DNA of 64,000 nucleotides, taken from contig CAYYNT010000002.1 of the NCBI GenBank assembly GCA_964473155.1, forward strand, positions 113,867-177,866, written 5' to 3'. The position numbers were made by a program, and so were the translations under genes. Shown here in pieces: positions 1 to 8,665 of the stretch (position 1 is its first letter; each line of letters begins with the position of its first letter). The stretch comes from JAJFUG01 sp964473155. Its GTDB lineage: Bacteria > Gemmatimonadota > Glassbacteria > GWA2-58-10. Under the pieces are notes generated by a model. The model had not been told where the DNA came from. It searched no databases and saw only the letters and a program-made list of their open reading frames with translations.

Positions 1-1280
1 ACAGGTTTACCGCAGGCTGCAGCCAGATCTTCGACAGTAGCAAAACCGACACTGTCAAGCCCCAGATACTTTTTCACATCTTCATCCATACTCATGCCCA
101 TTTTAACATAGAAAAGCTCTTCCTTTTTCTTTGTTGTTTTCCCGTAACCGCACTTGTCCCGCAACAATGGACAACCGATCCTGGCGTGCACCTCAAGCGC
201 TCCTGATTCTTTCAACATGGGAACATGGCTTTCCTTTGTCTGGGTTCCTCTAACGATGGAGTCGTCGGTTATTACAATCCTCTTGCCCTTGATCAGGCTG
301 GTCAAAGGGAGGAGCTTCCTTCTGGCTTCCTCTTCCTGTTCTTTCTTTGTTCCCTGAGTAAAACTTCTGTCTGCGTAGTCATATTTGACGAAAATCCTCA
401 TGTGCGGGATGCCGGAGGCCTTCGCGAAACCGATTGCGTAACCAATTCCTGAATTCGGTATCTCGGAAACCAGATCGGCATCCACCGGAAAGCGCTGCGC
501 CAGCCTGGCTCCGATTTCATTCCGGAACATCTCAACGGATATTCCATCAATTATCGAGGCGGCGTTGGCCGTGTATATCCACTCGAAGGTTCCATATTTT
601 ACCGGTGAGAGATCAAGATGCTTCAAGGTTTCAAAACCATTGGCCGTCAACATCACTATTTCACCGGGATTAACATCTCTGACTATTTCAATTCCCAGAT
701 TGGGGAAGGCGCAGGATTCCGAGCTGACAACCCAGCTTTCCTCATTTCTGCCCAGGATCAGCGGTTTGCGCCCCCAGCCTCGAGCGGCTAAAATGCCTCC
801 CATTGTCAACATGAGCAGAGAATAGTCGCCTTTTATGCTTTTGCTCAACTGCTCGATGCCATCGACAGGCCCGTTCAGGGCCAGGATTTTGCCAAGCAGA
901 ACGTTATCAGGAACATAACTTGGATCGTAGTGACCGGTGAAAGAATGTCCCGCATTCAACAACTCTTCTTTCAGGTCCCCGGCGCTCATGATATTCCCAT
1001 CGTAAGCCAGCATGAACTCTCCATGCTTCGAAAGTTCACTCACCGGTTGCCTGTCGCCGGAACTGACCACACCTATTCCAAAATTACCATCCACCTTTTC
1101 GACTTCATTTATATCTATCCTCTCATTTAATTTACCCTTGTGATGATTATAGGCTATCTTTGCACCGTTCACTACAGCCCAGCCGCAATATTTCTGACCA
1201 CGGTGCTGCAGATATGATGTCCCCCACAGCAGGTCTTTAATACAATTTTTCCTGGAATAAATACCAAAAATCCCGCTCAT
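1..1280 (-). CDS. PurF-like amidophosphoribosyltransferase paralogue lacking the catalytic Cys (partial)
   Basis: Read on the complement from the ATG at 1280; the frame stays open to the left window edge, so the C-terminus is missing. The layout is that of amidophosphoribosyltransferase, the first step of purine synthesis: an N-terminal class-II glutamine amidotransferase domain, then a PRTase domain with the PRPP loop VITDDSIVRGTQ and a PNSGIGYAIGFAKASGIP stretch. The protein begins Met-Ser-Gly-Ile-Phe-Gly, whereas active family members begin Met-Cys-Gly-Ile-Phe-Gly and use that Cys as nucleophile. A GAGG ribosome site lies about six bases before this ATG, so the start looks right. The usual His-Asn-Gly-Asn oxyanion region reads Tyr-Asp-Gly-Asn. 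The protein is therefore probably unable to use glutamine and may use ammonia or have another role. Family assignment is firm; function is uncertain. Confidence 0.85.
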   Translation of the reverse strand, partial: MSGIFGIYSRKNCIKDLLWGTSYLQHRGQKYCGWAVVNGAKIAYNHHKGKLNERIDINEVEKVDGNFGIGVVSSGDRQPVSELSKHGEFMLAYDGNIMSAGDLKEELLNAGHSFTGHYDPSYVPDNVLLGKILALNGPVDGIEQLSKSIKGDYSLLMLTMGGILAARGWGRKPLILGRNEESWVVSSESCAFPNLGIEIVRDVNPGEIVMLTANGFETLKHLDLSPVKYGTFEWIYTANAASIIDGISVEMFRNEIGARLAQRFPVDADLVSEIPNSGIGYAIGFAKASGIPHMRIFVKYDYADRSFTQGTKKEQEEEARRKLLPLTSLIKGKRIVITDDSIVRGTQTKESHVPMLKESGALEVHARIGCPLLRDKCGYGKTTKKKEELFYVKMGMSMDEDVKKYLGLDSVGFATVEDLAAACGKP

Positions 1281-1402
1281 TCAAACCTCGCCGAATCCAT
1301 TTGTCGTATTAATATACCAGGAGGTCAGACATTATTTGCATTTCAGTTTAATCTGAATCTCAGACTGAACCGTCCTGTAGAAAAGGTTCAGGAAACGACA
1401 TG

Positions 1403-2521
1403 CTATCTATTTTCCTGCTTTGCTTTGACCGGCCCTATATATCGTGTGGCCAGCACCACGTTATCGAATCTCACCCAGCCTTTTTCACTGTTGTAAGGGA
1501 TAGCGGGATCATCCGGCTTGACGTTCTGCTCGAATATGTGCGCTACATAGTACTGAAGGCGGAAAACGTTGATCTTCAGCCTGTCAGTCCTGCGCCAGAG
1601 GAATCCCTCGAAAGGCGTGAGGCTGGAATCGGCATCAGCGCCGTCATTCCCCGGGACGGTCCTGAACGTATCCCTGAACCATCTCCCGATATGGCTGCCC
1701 GGCGCCCAGCGGCCAACCGGACGTCCATCGATCCAGAACGCCTGTTCTCCATCCCTTCCATCCGGCGGCGTGTTAAGTTTGATCATCATTTCCACGCACT
1801 GCCATTGACCGCGTTTTGCCTGCTCCGGTTTGTCGGGACCGAACAGGTTGCCATAGAAAGCGTTCGGGCGGCCATCGCTCAATCCCTCGGCCGTCTGCCA
1901 GCTTCGCATTTCGCACCAGTAGGTATAGAATGACCACTTCCCGGGCGGATCGGCATTCCCGCGAACAAGGTCGAGCGAGGAGCCGAACCGGTCGTAACCA
2001 TCCGGCCGGAAACCGGCACGGCCCACAGGGTAAGTCAGTGAATCGGTTTTGCCGCCCATGCTCACAAAATGGTGCACGTACGGAGCATCCGGGGCGAATT
2101 TGACATAGAACCTGGCATACAGCCGGTCATATCCCCTGTCCAGAAGCTTCCACAGATCGCCGCCCGTATCGTGGCCTTTGGTTGCCGTTAACATTATACT
2201 GCGGCTGCCGTGACCGCCCGGAACGGCGTCCTCCGCAAAACTCAACACCTGCCCATCCGGATTGATCATGCTGTTCCAGCGCTCGGACAGACTCGATATA
2301 TCACCGTTCTCAAAGTTCTCGACGAAAACCACCGCCGAGTCAGCCTCAATCCCGTCATCTCCAGGATAACGCTCAGCAAGGCCGTACTGAGGAGATTCCG
2401 GAACTGCGTTCTCCCGAGGAGAGCTGGCATCTGCGGCGCTGATCAGAATGCCTGCGGTAGTCACTAACGCCAGAATCCCGGCCGCCGACACGGCTTTAAA
2501 GCTGCTTTTGATCCCTCTCAT
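1403..2521 (-). CDS. Secreted jelly-roll protein, polysaccharide-lyase-14-like
   Basis: A 372-residue protein with an N-terminal hydrophobic signal segment (about residues 8-28). I chose the ATG at 2521, which has AAAGGG upstream, rather than the longer frame from 2575. The body has the pattern of a concanavalin-like beta-sandwich: a 'V.FVENFENGD' opening, 'YARFYVKFAPD', 'CVEMMIKLNTP', 'FWIDGRPVGRW' and a closing 'WVRFDNVVLATRYIG'. This arrangement is seen in alginate-lyase-like (PL14-type) and related carbohydrate-active proteins. A role in binding or cleaving an extracellular polysaccharide is an inference. Catalytic residues could not be assigned. The gene stands alone between the PurF-like gene and a repeat-containing intergenic region. 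Confidence 0.6.
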   Translation of the reverse strand: MRGIKSSFKAVSAAGILALVTTAGILISAADASSPRENAVPESPQYGLAERYPGDDGIEADSAVVFVENFENGDISSLSERWNSMINPDGQVLSFAEDAVPGGHGSRSIMLTATKGHDTGGDLWKLLDRGYDRLYARFYVKFAPDAPYVHHFVSMGGKTDSLTYPVGRAGFRPDGYDRFGSSLDLVRGNADPPGKWSFYTYWCEMRSWQTAEGLSDGRPNAFYGNLFGPDKPEQAKRGQWQCVEMMIKLNTPPDGRDGEQAFWIDGRPVGRWAPGSHIGRWFRDTFRTVPGNDGADADSSLTPFEGFLWRRTDRLKINVFRLQYYVAHIFEQNVKPDDPAIPYNSEKGWVRFDNVVLATRYIGPVKAKQENR

Positions 2522-2621
2522 GGCCACCCTTTCAAAATGAAATGCCTGATAGTCTTTTGAAGGCCCGCAAAACAATACAGGCTTTATTTATCTGTGAAAA
2601 AAACATCCGTCCTGTATGCAT

Positions 2622-2749
2622 GGGGCTGTCCCAAAAGTCTAAAATATAGGGGCACGGCGCGCCGTGCCCACAGAACTGCTTTTATTTCAATTGGTTAGAG
2701 AACGCAGCAATTTGCAAAGAGCAAAATCGGGGACTTTTGGGACAGCCCC
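2622..2749. repeat. MITE-like repeat, copy 1 (18-bp terminal inverted repeats)
   Basis: A 128-bp element starting GGGGCTGTCCCAAAAGTC and ending with its exact reverse complement. It encloses a GC-rich palindrome (GGGGCACGG/CCGTGCCC) and an AT-rich stretch containing TTTCAATTGGTTA. A near-identical copy lies at 20439-20570. The size, terminal inverted repeats and lack of coding capacity fit a miniature inverted-repeat element mobilised by a transposase encoded elsewhere. No clear target-site duplication is visible. Confidence 0.8.
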
Positions 2750-3009
2750 AAAAGCAATTCCGATTTGAAATCGATTATCAGCTATTATTCTATAACGCAT
2801 TGAATTATCATAAATTAAAAAGTCTATTTTAAAACGTTGGGACAGCACTGACTCTTTCCATTAAACAAAGATATACTCACTTCCTGCTGGCAACAATATC
2901 TATGATGCTGGGAATTCGAGCAATAATCAGTTCCCTGCGGGTCAGGAGCAAGAGCAAGAAAAACATCCTGACAATTCTCGCCTTATATCTTGATTTTTTC
3001 TGCTCGATC
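2750..3009. other. Intergenic, no convincing gene
   Basis: AT-rich spacer between the repeat element and the small candidate frame upstream of the GH109-type gene. A 73-codon frame on the plus strand (2902-3123) has no ribosome site and no recognisable features. Nothing else supported was seen. Confidence 0.5.
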
Positions 3010-3159
3010 TTAAACGAATCCAACCATACAATCGCATCTTTGACTAAAACGGGCATAATAATTCATTGTTTCCGAAACGCGCATTTTCCCCTCGCCTGTT
3101 CCTTTCACTTGTCTAAGGCCTGATATCTGCTTACAATATTTCGGTGGCTTAATACGCAT
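3010..3159 (-). CDS. Possible 49-residue small ORF, unknown
   Basis: A short frame on the complement starting at the ATG at 3159, preceded by GGAG nine bases upstream and divergent from the GH109-type gene at 3208. It begins MRIKPPKYCKQISG and is rich in basic residues and cysteines, with no recognised domain. The good ribosome site is the only support. It may be a leader peptide, a gene remnant or chance. Confidence 0.2.
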   Translation of the reverse strand: MRIKPPKYCKQISGLRQVKGTGEGKMRVSETMNYYARFSQRCDCMVGFV

Positions 3160-3207
3160 GTTTTAATTCTCCTGTATTCATAGTGTATCCTGTTTGCGAG
3201 GTGATCG

Positions 3208-4542
3208 ATGGCAAAGCATTTAGTCAACCGCCGGGAATTTGTGCGCCGGGCTGCCGCATCCTCTCTCGTGTTAAGCCTTGCCGGCGCCTCATCTCTTTCC
3301 GGCGCGGCTGAGCAGAAACCGGTCAGAATCGGATTTGTCGGAACCGGCAACCGCGGCACGGGCCTTCTGAGCCACATAATCGCCGTGGGAGGGGTCGAGA
3401 TACCCGCGCTCTGCGATATCAACCAGGAGCACCTTCTGAAAGCCGCCAAAGTAGTCGAGGATGGCCTTGGAAAACGGCCCGAGCTTTACGGCAAAGGCCC
3501 CGAGGACTACAAACGGCTCTGCGGGCGAAAAGATCTGGATGCGGTTATCACGGCCACTCCCTGGCAGTTGCATACGCCGGTGATGCTGACGGCGATGGAG
3601 GCGGGGAAATACGGAGCCACGGAGGTGCCTGCCGCGATCACGGTCGATGAGTGCTGGCAGCTTGTCGAGACAAGCGAGCGCACAGGACGGCCCTGCATGA
3701 TGCTTGAGAACGAGTGCTATTACCGTTACGCCATGCTTGTACTGAATATGATCCAGACCACCGACCTGTTCGGTGAGCTTCTGCACTGCGAGGCCGGATA
3801 CCAGCACGATGTCCGCTACCTCAAGGGCGTCGAGGGGAAAATCGGTCCGGGCGGCGAGCTGCTCTGGCGCGGAGAACACGCGGTGACGCGCAACGGGAAC
3901 CTCTATCCGACTCACCCTGTCGGCCCGGCGGCCTGGTGCCTGGGAATCAACCGCGGAGACCGTTTCACCCATCTGGTTTCCATGAGCACCAAAAGCCGCG
4001 GAATGAACCACAAGATAGCCAGGATGTTTGGCCCGGAACACCCGAACGCCAAACGCCGCTATGCCCTGGGGGATATAAACACAACCCTGCTGGCGACAGA
4101 GAACGGCCTGACCATGACTCTGTATCACGATACGCAGTCACCGCGGCCCTATGATGAAATCTTCCGCGTCCAGGGGACCGGCGGAATCTACAGCCGCACC
4201 CTGCGCAAATGCTATTTCGAGGACCGCAGCCCGGAGGAAGACACTTGGGAGGACGATGAAAAATACTACCAGCAATACGATCATCCTTTGTGGCGCACTC
4301 ACGGCGAAACGGCGATGAAATACGGGCACGACGGGGCGGATTACCTGGAGTTTCACCAGTTCCTGCACGCCGTCCGCAACGGCCTTCAGACTCCCATCGA
4401 TGTGTACGACGCCGCCACCTGGAGCGTGATCAGCCCCCTCACAGAGATGTCGGTGGCCGGGAAAAGCTCGGCACAGGATGTGCCCGATTTCACGCGCGGC
4501 AAGTGGAAAGACAAAAGGCAGGTGCAGATATTCGGAGTGTGA
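3208..4542 (+). CDS. Tat-exported Gfo/Idh/MocA protein, GH109 alpha-N-acetylgalactosaminidase-like
   Basis: A 444-residue protein with a twin-arginine signal (NRREFVRRAAASS, residues 7-19) followed by a Rossmann NAD-binding start, IGFVGTGNRG (41-50). Family GH109 glycosidases are built this way and cleave alpha-GalNAc using tightly bound NAD+ in an oxidation-elimination mechanism. Hallmarks present are the VPAA segment (140-143), CMMLEN with Tyr171, and YPTH..GP with Tyr233 and His236, positions equivalent to active-site residues in characterised members. It is one of three such proteins here (also at 24787 and 44530). The start has AGGTG upstream. Substrate is inferred; export by Tat fits a protein that folds around NAD before crossing the membrane. 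Confidence 0.8.
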   Translation: MAKHLVNRREFVRRAAASSLVLSLAGASSLSGAAEQKPVRIGFVGTGNRGTGLLSHIIAVGGVEIPALCDINQEHLLKAAKVVEDGLGKRPELYGKGPEDYKRLCGRKDLDAVITATPWQLHTPVMLTAMEAGKYGATEVPAAITVDECWQLVETSERTGRPCMMLENECYYRYAMLVLNMIQTTDLFGELLHCEAGYQHDVRYLKGVEGKIGPGGELLWRGEHAVTRNGNLYPTHPVGPAAWCLGINRGDRFTHLVSMSTKSRGMNHKIARMFGPEHPNAKRRYALGDINTTLLATENGLTMTLYHDTQSPRPYDEIFRVQGTGGIYSRTLRKCYFEDRSPEEDTWEDDEKYYQQYDHPLWRTHGETAMKYGHDGADYLEFHQFLHAVRNGLQTPIDVYDAATWSVISPLTEMSVAGKSSAQDVPDFTRGKWKDKRQVQIFGV

Positions 4543-4564
4543 GCGAGCAGGGTAAAACAATCAG

Positions 4565-4600
4565 AAAAGGCCGCCGCCCCGTGGGGCAGCGGCCTTTTTC
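4565..4600. terminator. Bidirectional Rho-independent terminator
   Basis: The hairpin AGGCCGC...GCGGCCT (4568-4574 with 4589-4595) has an inner GCCCC/GGGGC stem. It is flanked by an A-run on the left and TTTTT on the right, so it can act for either strand. It lies between the convergent GH109-type gene (ends 4542) and the serine-hydrolase gene (ends 4611). Confidence 0.85.
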
Positions 4601-4610
4601 TCTTCTGCGG

Positions 4611-5717
4611 TTATTTTGCGCTGTGGCTGAGCGCTTTTTCAAGGGCCAGACCGAGACGGGCCACGTTGGAATGCTCCACCGGCGGACGGCCCCAGCCCGG
4701 ATCACCATCAAACTGGTTCAAACCGATCAGAACAATCATTTTCTGATCAGGAAGTATCGCCCCCACGGTCTGAGCCGCGCCGGCCATGAAAGCTGCCCTG
4801 TCCGGGCTTGACAGCCAGGTCATCAGCCCGTACTCCGTATCGCAGTGCGGGTGACCGAAATGGTTGTAGTTCGTCCAGGCTTCATCGACCAGTTCAGCCC
4901 GGAACAGCGGCTTGCCCCCGGCCATGCCGCGGTCCAGCCAGAGCTGCCCGAACCTGGCGATATCACGCATGTTGCCGAACAGTCCCGATCCGGGATAAGG
5001 CTCCGGCGAATAGTGGATAAACGATGAATCCAGGCCGGCGCAGGTATGCACCACCCCTGTCGTGTCGTCACCCCGCCGCAGATAGCCCACGCTCGTAAGC
5101 CCCAGCGGCTGAAGGATTCGCTCTTTCAGCAAATCTTCATAGGGTTTCCCGCCGGCCTTTTCCATCACCCGGCCCAGAATTTTCATCCCCAGTTCGTTGT
5201 AATGGAAGTCTGTCCCAGGCTCAAACTCCAGAGTCACATCAGCGAACTCAGGATCGGAGGCCGCCGCGTCACGTGGCCGGGTCACTCCGGCTGTATGGCT
5301 GGCAAGCTGACGGAGCGTGACTTTCTCGCGCGGGTAAGGCTTGCCTCCGGTGAAATAATCCAGATACTTGCAGACCGGGTCATCCAGAGCCAGAAGGCTG
5401 TCTGAAACCAGGCTTAAAAGCACAGCCACGCCGAATTCCTTTGAGATCGAGTAGAACGGGAAGCGCGAGGCCGAATCGACCGGCGACGCTCCCGGACCGC
5501 GGTGCACAGCGCCGAAATACCGTTCGTATATCATGGCCCCGTCCTTGAGAACAAGGGCCGCTCCGGCGCTGCAATCATTCGAGATTTTCATTTTGTAGCG
5601 GGTGTGGAGACTCAGCATCTCGAACGGCCCCTCGGACTTGGGAACCTCGGGCGGGACAGCCGCTGAGCAGGCGGCAAGTAAGACAAGAGCGGTGAACACC
5701 AGATGGACCTTTTTCAT
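4611..5717 (-). CDS. Serine hydrolase lipoprotein, beta-lactamase class C / penicillin-binding-like family
   Basis: A 368-residue protein with a lipoprotein signal ending LAAC (Cys17). The body is of the beta-lactamase-related (class C, EstB-like) family. The active-site Ser-x-x-Lys motif is visible as SISK in 'FPFYSISKEFG'. The second motif reads YNELGMKILGRVMEK, matching the common 'YSxLGxxLLGxxxE' form, and 'LQPLGLTSVGY' follows. Members hydrolyse esters, peptides or beta-lactams, and true substrates are usually unknown. It probably sits on the periplasmic side of a membrane. It lies just downstream of the MgtC/DUF4010 gene on the same strand (43-bp gap), so the two could be co-transcribed. 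Confidence 0.8.
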   Translation of the reverse strand: MKKVHLVFTALVLLAACSAAVPPEVPKSEGPFEMLSLHTRYKMKISNDCSAGAALVLKDGAMIYERYFGAVHRGPGASPVDSASRFPFYSISKEFGVAVLLSLVSDSLLALDDPVCKYLDYFTGGKPYPREKVTLRQLASHTAGVTRPRDAAASDPEFADVTLEFEPGTDFHYNELGMKILGRVMEKAGGKPYEDLLKERILQPLGLTSVGYLRRGDDTTGVVHTCAGLDSSFIHYSPEPYPGSGLFGNMRDIARFGQLWLDRGMAGGKPLFRAELVDEAWTNYNHFGHPHCDTEYGLMTWLSSPDRAAFMAGAAQTVGAILPDQKMIVLIGLNQFDGDPGWGRPPVEHSNVARLGLALEKALSHSAK

Positions 5718-5760
5718 ATTGCTCCTCAGAATTATAATGTTTACAGACTGTCAGACCGTA

Positions 5761-6996
5761 TCAGAGAAATACTATTGGAACGTGCAATACAGCCAGAGTT
5801 CCGAAACGTATGATTGTCTCCCGCCGCACCTGCCTGGCCATCCCTCCGAAATAGACCGCCTTTATTATCGTGTTGCCCAGCATGGAGACAATTATTGCCG
5901 AAACCATCACATTGTTGATCGTATGGGAGGAGAGGATCGAAAGAATGAATGGATCGATATCGGTCACCCCGACTATGAATGACAGCACCATCAGCCCCTG
6001 ATTCCCGAAATGCGATTTCACCAGACCGGTCATCACCTGCAGGGTGATGAAAAGAACGGAGAAAACAAGGGCTGGCGTTATCTCGAAAGGATTGGCGATC
6101 GTCGAGGTGTAAGAACTGATGCTCTTTGATTTGTCTATTCCGGTAGTCACCGAAAGGATAAATCCGGCGCAGGCCAGCGCCAGCAGCTTCCACCAGATCA
6201 GGGGCAGGAATGCCGGACCCATGATCATGACAATGAGCAGGATACGCACGTACATGACGCTGCTGGCCAGAAGGCTGCCCCGCAGGGCGCGGTCGCTGAT
6301 TTCCGGTGACTGCTGTGAAAGCCGTCCCATCGCCACGCTCACCGCCGTGCTCGAAACGATGCCGCCGAGAAGACCCGAAAGCCACAGCCCGTATTGGCTG
6401 CCCAGCTTTTTCATCAGGATATAGCCCACGAACCCTATCGAGGAGATTATTATCACAATCTTCCAGGTGTTCACGGGATTCAGATTGAACTGGGTAAAAT
6501 CCCGGTTCGGCAGCATCGGCAGGACAAGAAGCGTGACAACCAGAAATTTGAGTATCGCGAACAACTCGAACTTCTTCAGGTTTTCCACAAAATTCTCTAT
6601 GCGGGTTTTCTCCGAGAGAAGGATTGCGCTTATTATTCCCAGAGCGAGCGGCAGCCAGATTATTGAATTGAGGGTCAGCGCGCCGATAATATAGGTCAGC
6701 AGGATCGCCACCGAGCTTGTCCAGCCGTGATGCCCCTCTCTTATACGTCCTACGTACTCGATACCCGCCAGTATCACCACCGAACCCAGGCCCAGCGGAA
6801 GGACCGCGGGAGCTCCATTCTGCGCCATCCAGGCGCAGCCGAAACCGTACAGGCTTATGAGCGAATAAGTACGCACCCCCGCCACCGCCTGCTTCTGATA
6901 CTGAAGGCTTGATGCCTCGCGCTCGAGGCCGATAAGGAAACCCAGTCCCAGGGCGATAAAAAAACGGACTTCAAAAGTCAGTTCGAGAATGTCCAT
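5761..6996 (-). CDS. MgtC/SapB-DUF4010 family inner-membrane protein
   Basis: A 411-residue polytopic membrane protein with about ten to twelve hydrophobic segments. The N-terminus carries the MgtC family signature (GLGFLIGLERE, about residues 17-27) and a 'GVRTYSLISLYG' loop. The C-terminal half matches the DUF4010 type, with 'GLLGGIVSSTAVSVAMGRLS' and 'GVTDIDPFILSI' stretches. The molecular function of this two-part family is not established; MgtC proteins are linked to magnesium limitation and membrane homeostasis. A GGAGGTGAAA ribosome site precedes the ATG. Family confidence is high and the function is unknown. Confidence 0.85.
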   Translation of the reverse strand: MDILELTFEVRFFIALGLGFLIGLEREASSLQYQKQAVAGVRTYSLISLYGFGCAWMAQNGAPAVLPLGLGSVVILAGIEYVGRIREGHHGWTSSVAILLTYIIGALTLNSIIWLPLALGIISAILLSEKTRIENFVENLKKFELFAILKFLVVTLLVLPMLPNRDFTQFNLNPVNTWKIVIIISSIGFVGYILMKKLGSQYGLWLSGLLGGIVSSTAVSVAMGRLSQQSPEISDRALRGSLLASSVMYVRILLIVMIMGPAFLPLIWWKLLALACAGFILSVTTGIDKSKSISSYTSTIANPFEITPALVFSVLFITLQVMTGLVKSHFGNQGLMVLSFIVGVTDIDPFILSILSSHTINNVMVSAIIVSMLGNTIIKAVYFGGMARQVRRETIIRFGTLAVLHVPIVFL

Positions 6997-7123
6997 TGCA
7001 GTTTCACCTCCGTTTTTATTCTGAAAGCAAGCATTTGAAAAGTTTTACCACTGCTGCAAACTTATTTCAAGAGAAATAGTTGTATCGGTCTTCCGATCAC
7101 CCGGGACTGATCATGGTTCTTCC

Positions 7124-7150
7124 GGTCAAGCGCGGAGGGCAGGCTTGACC
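7124..7150. repeat. Inverted repeat upstream of the propeller operon
   Basis: GGTCAAGC (7124-7131) and GCTTGACC (7143-7150) form a perfect 8-bp stem with an 11-nt spacer, about 100 bp before the ATG at 7253. It could be an operator or a transcript hairpin. No promoter boxes are clear enough to name. Confidence 0.35.
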
Positions 7151-7252
7151 TGTCAAAAAAGGGAGTTAAAATAATGTCATGCTTGGCAATTGCCCGAAAT
7201 TTCAAACAGAGGACCAGACAGGAATACTCCATCCATCCTCAAGGGGGCATGA

Positions 7253-8626
7253 ATGTGGAACCTTATTTTTATTCTGCTGTTCGCACCCCTTACAATCCCC
7301 AGCGGCGCCCATGAAGCGTTCGCCATCGAGCCGGGGGCTGAGAAACTCGATATCCGGACAGCCCGCATCAGGCATTACAATTTCAGCCGCACGGACAAGG
7401 ACGCCCAGATGTGGAGCGCCCTGTATATCGCCTCCAACGGCAAGATTTATATCGGGCTGTGCACGCACGCCGATGCGGCCAATGTCTATGAGTTCGATCC
7501 GGGCACTGAGAAAATGCGTCATCTCGCGAACCTGACGATTCTGCTGGGCGAGCGCGGACGGGGTATCTGGACCAACGGCAAAATACACGTTCAGATGCAG
7601 GAACTGGATGGTTATGTCTATTTCGGCTCTTTCTGCGAGGACAACGGCCCGCCCGCCATGGACGCATCCAGCTACGAGGGGCCGCGCTGGTTCAGGATCG
7701 AAATGGCGACCGGAAAAGTCGAGGCTTTGAGTAAAATCAGCCGTTTCTGGGGACTCACCGGACAGACAATGGACCCGCAGCGCAGGATCATATATGGTCT
7801 GGCCGAGAACGGACACCTCTGCCGGTATTTTATAGACCAGGATTACACTGAGGACATGGGCCGGGTGGACGACTGGGACATCTGCCGGACCATTTTCATC
7901 GATGACCAGGGAAATGTCTATGGCAGTTATCCCCCTGGGAAAATATGGAAATACGATGTCAGCCGGGACCGCGTGCTGGACCTGGAGTTTCTGGAGCTTC
8001 CGATTATCAACCAGTCCCGGACCATGGCCAACCCGATGCTCGACCGCCGCAGCCAGTGGCGGATCATCGAATGGGACCCGGTGGATAAAGCGGCTTATGG
8101 AATTGTCGGAGGAAGCAACCTGCTGTTCCGCTATGATGTTCACGCCGGCACAGAGGGAACGATCACTCCGCTCTCTCTCATATGCGCCCCGCAGTTCCGG
8201 GACGGCGACCCTTTCAACATACCCGCAGCAACCCTGGCCATGACCATATCGCAGAAAGAACACAAGATATACTACATACCGGTCATGGATGGCGATTTCG
8301 ACTACGGGGCGGTGGAACTGGATGTGGCAGGCAAGGCCAAATTCGGACGGGAACTGGCGGAGGGCAGGCTTCCCTCGCTTTCGTTCATGGTCTCTTATGA
8401 CCTTAAAACAGGGCAGCGTCAGGATATCGGCCTTCTGCAGGCCGAGGACGGCCGTTACGCCTACGGCATGGAGGGAGCCAAGGCCGACAGGGACGGAAAA
8501 ATCTGGTTTGTCGGAGCGTTCGAGGAGCCGGATTCCGCATACGTGGTCGCGCGGATGAGCCGAAGGTTTTCATACAGCATGGGACTGGGCTGCTACGATC
8601 CGTTCAGCGCTCAAAACTCCAGATAA
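7253..8626 (+). CDS. Secreted beta-propeller protein, unknown function (first of pair)
   Basis: A 457-residue protein with a Sec-type signal (WNLIFILLFAPLTIPSGAHEAFA). The mature part shows repeated beta-propeller blades: 'MWSALYIASNGKIYIG', 'FIDDQGNVYGSYPPGKIWKYD', 'KADRDGKIWFVGAFE'. I do not recognise a specific family. It is followed 39 bp later by a similar-sized propeller protein, then a PfkB kinase and a symporter, all on the same strand, which suggests an operon. A role in binding or processing a sugar outside the cytoplasm is inference from that context. The ATG is preceded by AAGGGGG. Confidence 0.7.
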   Translation: MWNLIFILLFAPLTIPSGAHEAFAIEPGAEKLDIRTARIRHYNFSRTDKDAQMWSALYIASNGKIYIGLCTHADAANVYEFDPGTEKMRHLANLTILLGERGRGIWTNGKIHVQMQELDGYVYFGSFCEDNGPPAMDASSYEGPRWFRIEMATGKVEALSKISRFWGLTGQTMDPQRRIIYGLAENGHLCRYFIDQDYTEDMGRVDDWDICRTIFIDDQGNVYGSYPPGKIWKYDVSRDRVLDLEFLELPIINQSRTMANPMLDRRSQWRIIEWDPVDKAAYGIVGGSNLLFRYDVHAGTEGTITPLSLICAPQFRDGDPFNIPAATLAMTISQKEHKIYYIPVMDGDFDYGAVELDVAGKAKFGRELAEGRLPSLSFMVSYDLKTGQRQDIGLLQAEDGRYAYGMEGAKADRDGKIWFVGAFEEPDSAYVVARMSRRFSYSMGLGCYDPFSAQNSR

Positions 8627-8665
8627 CTTGAATCCTCTTCCGATGAAATCACGGAGGTTGCTTCC

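Noticed and set aside
2902..3123. Possible plus-strand small gene
   Set aside because: No ribosome site, no signal or domain, AT-rich low-complexity translation, and overlap with a slightly better supported frame on the other strand.
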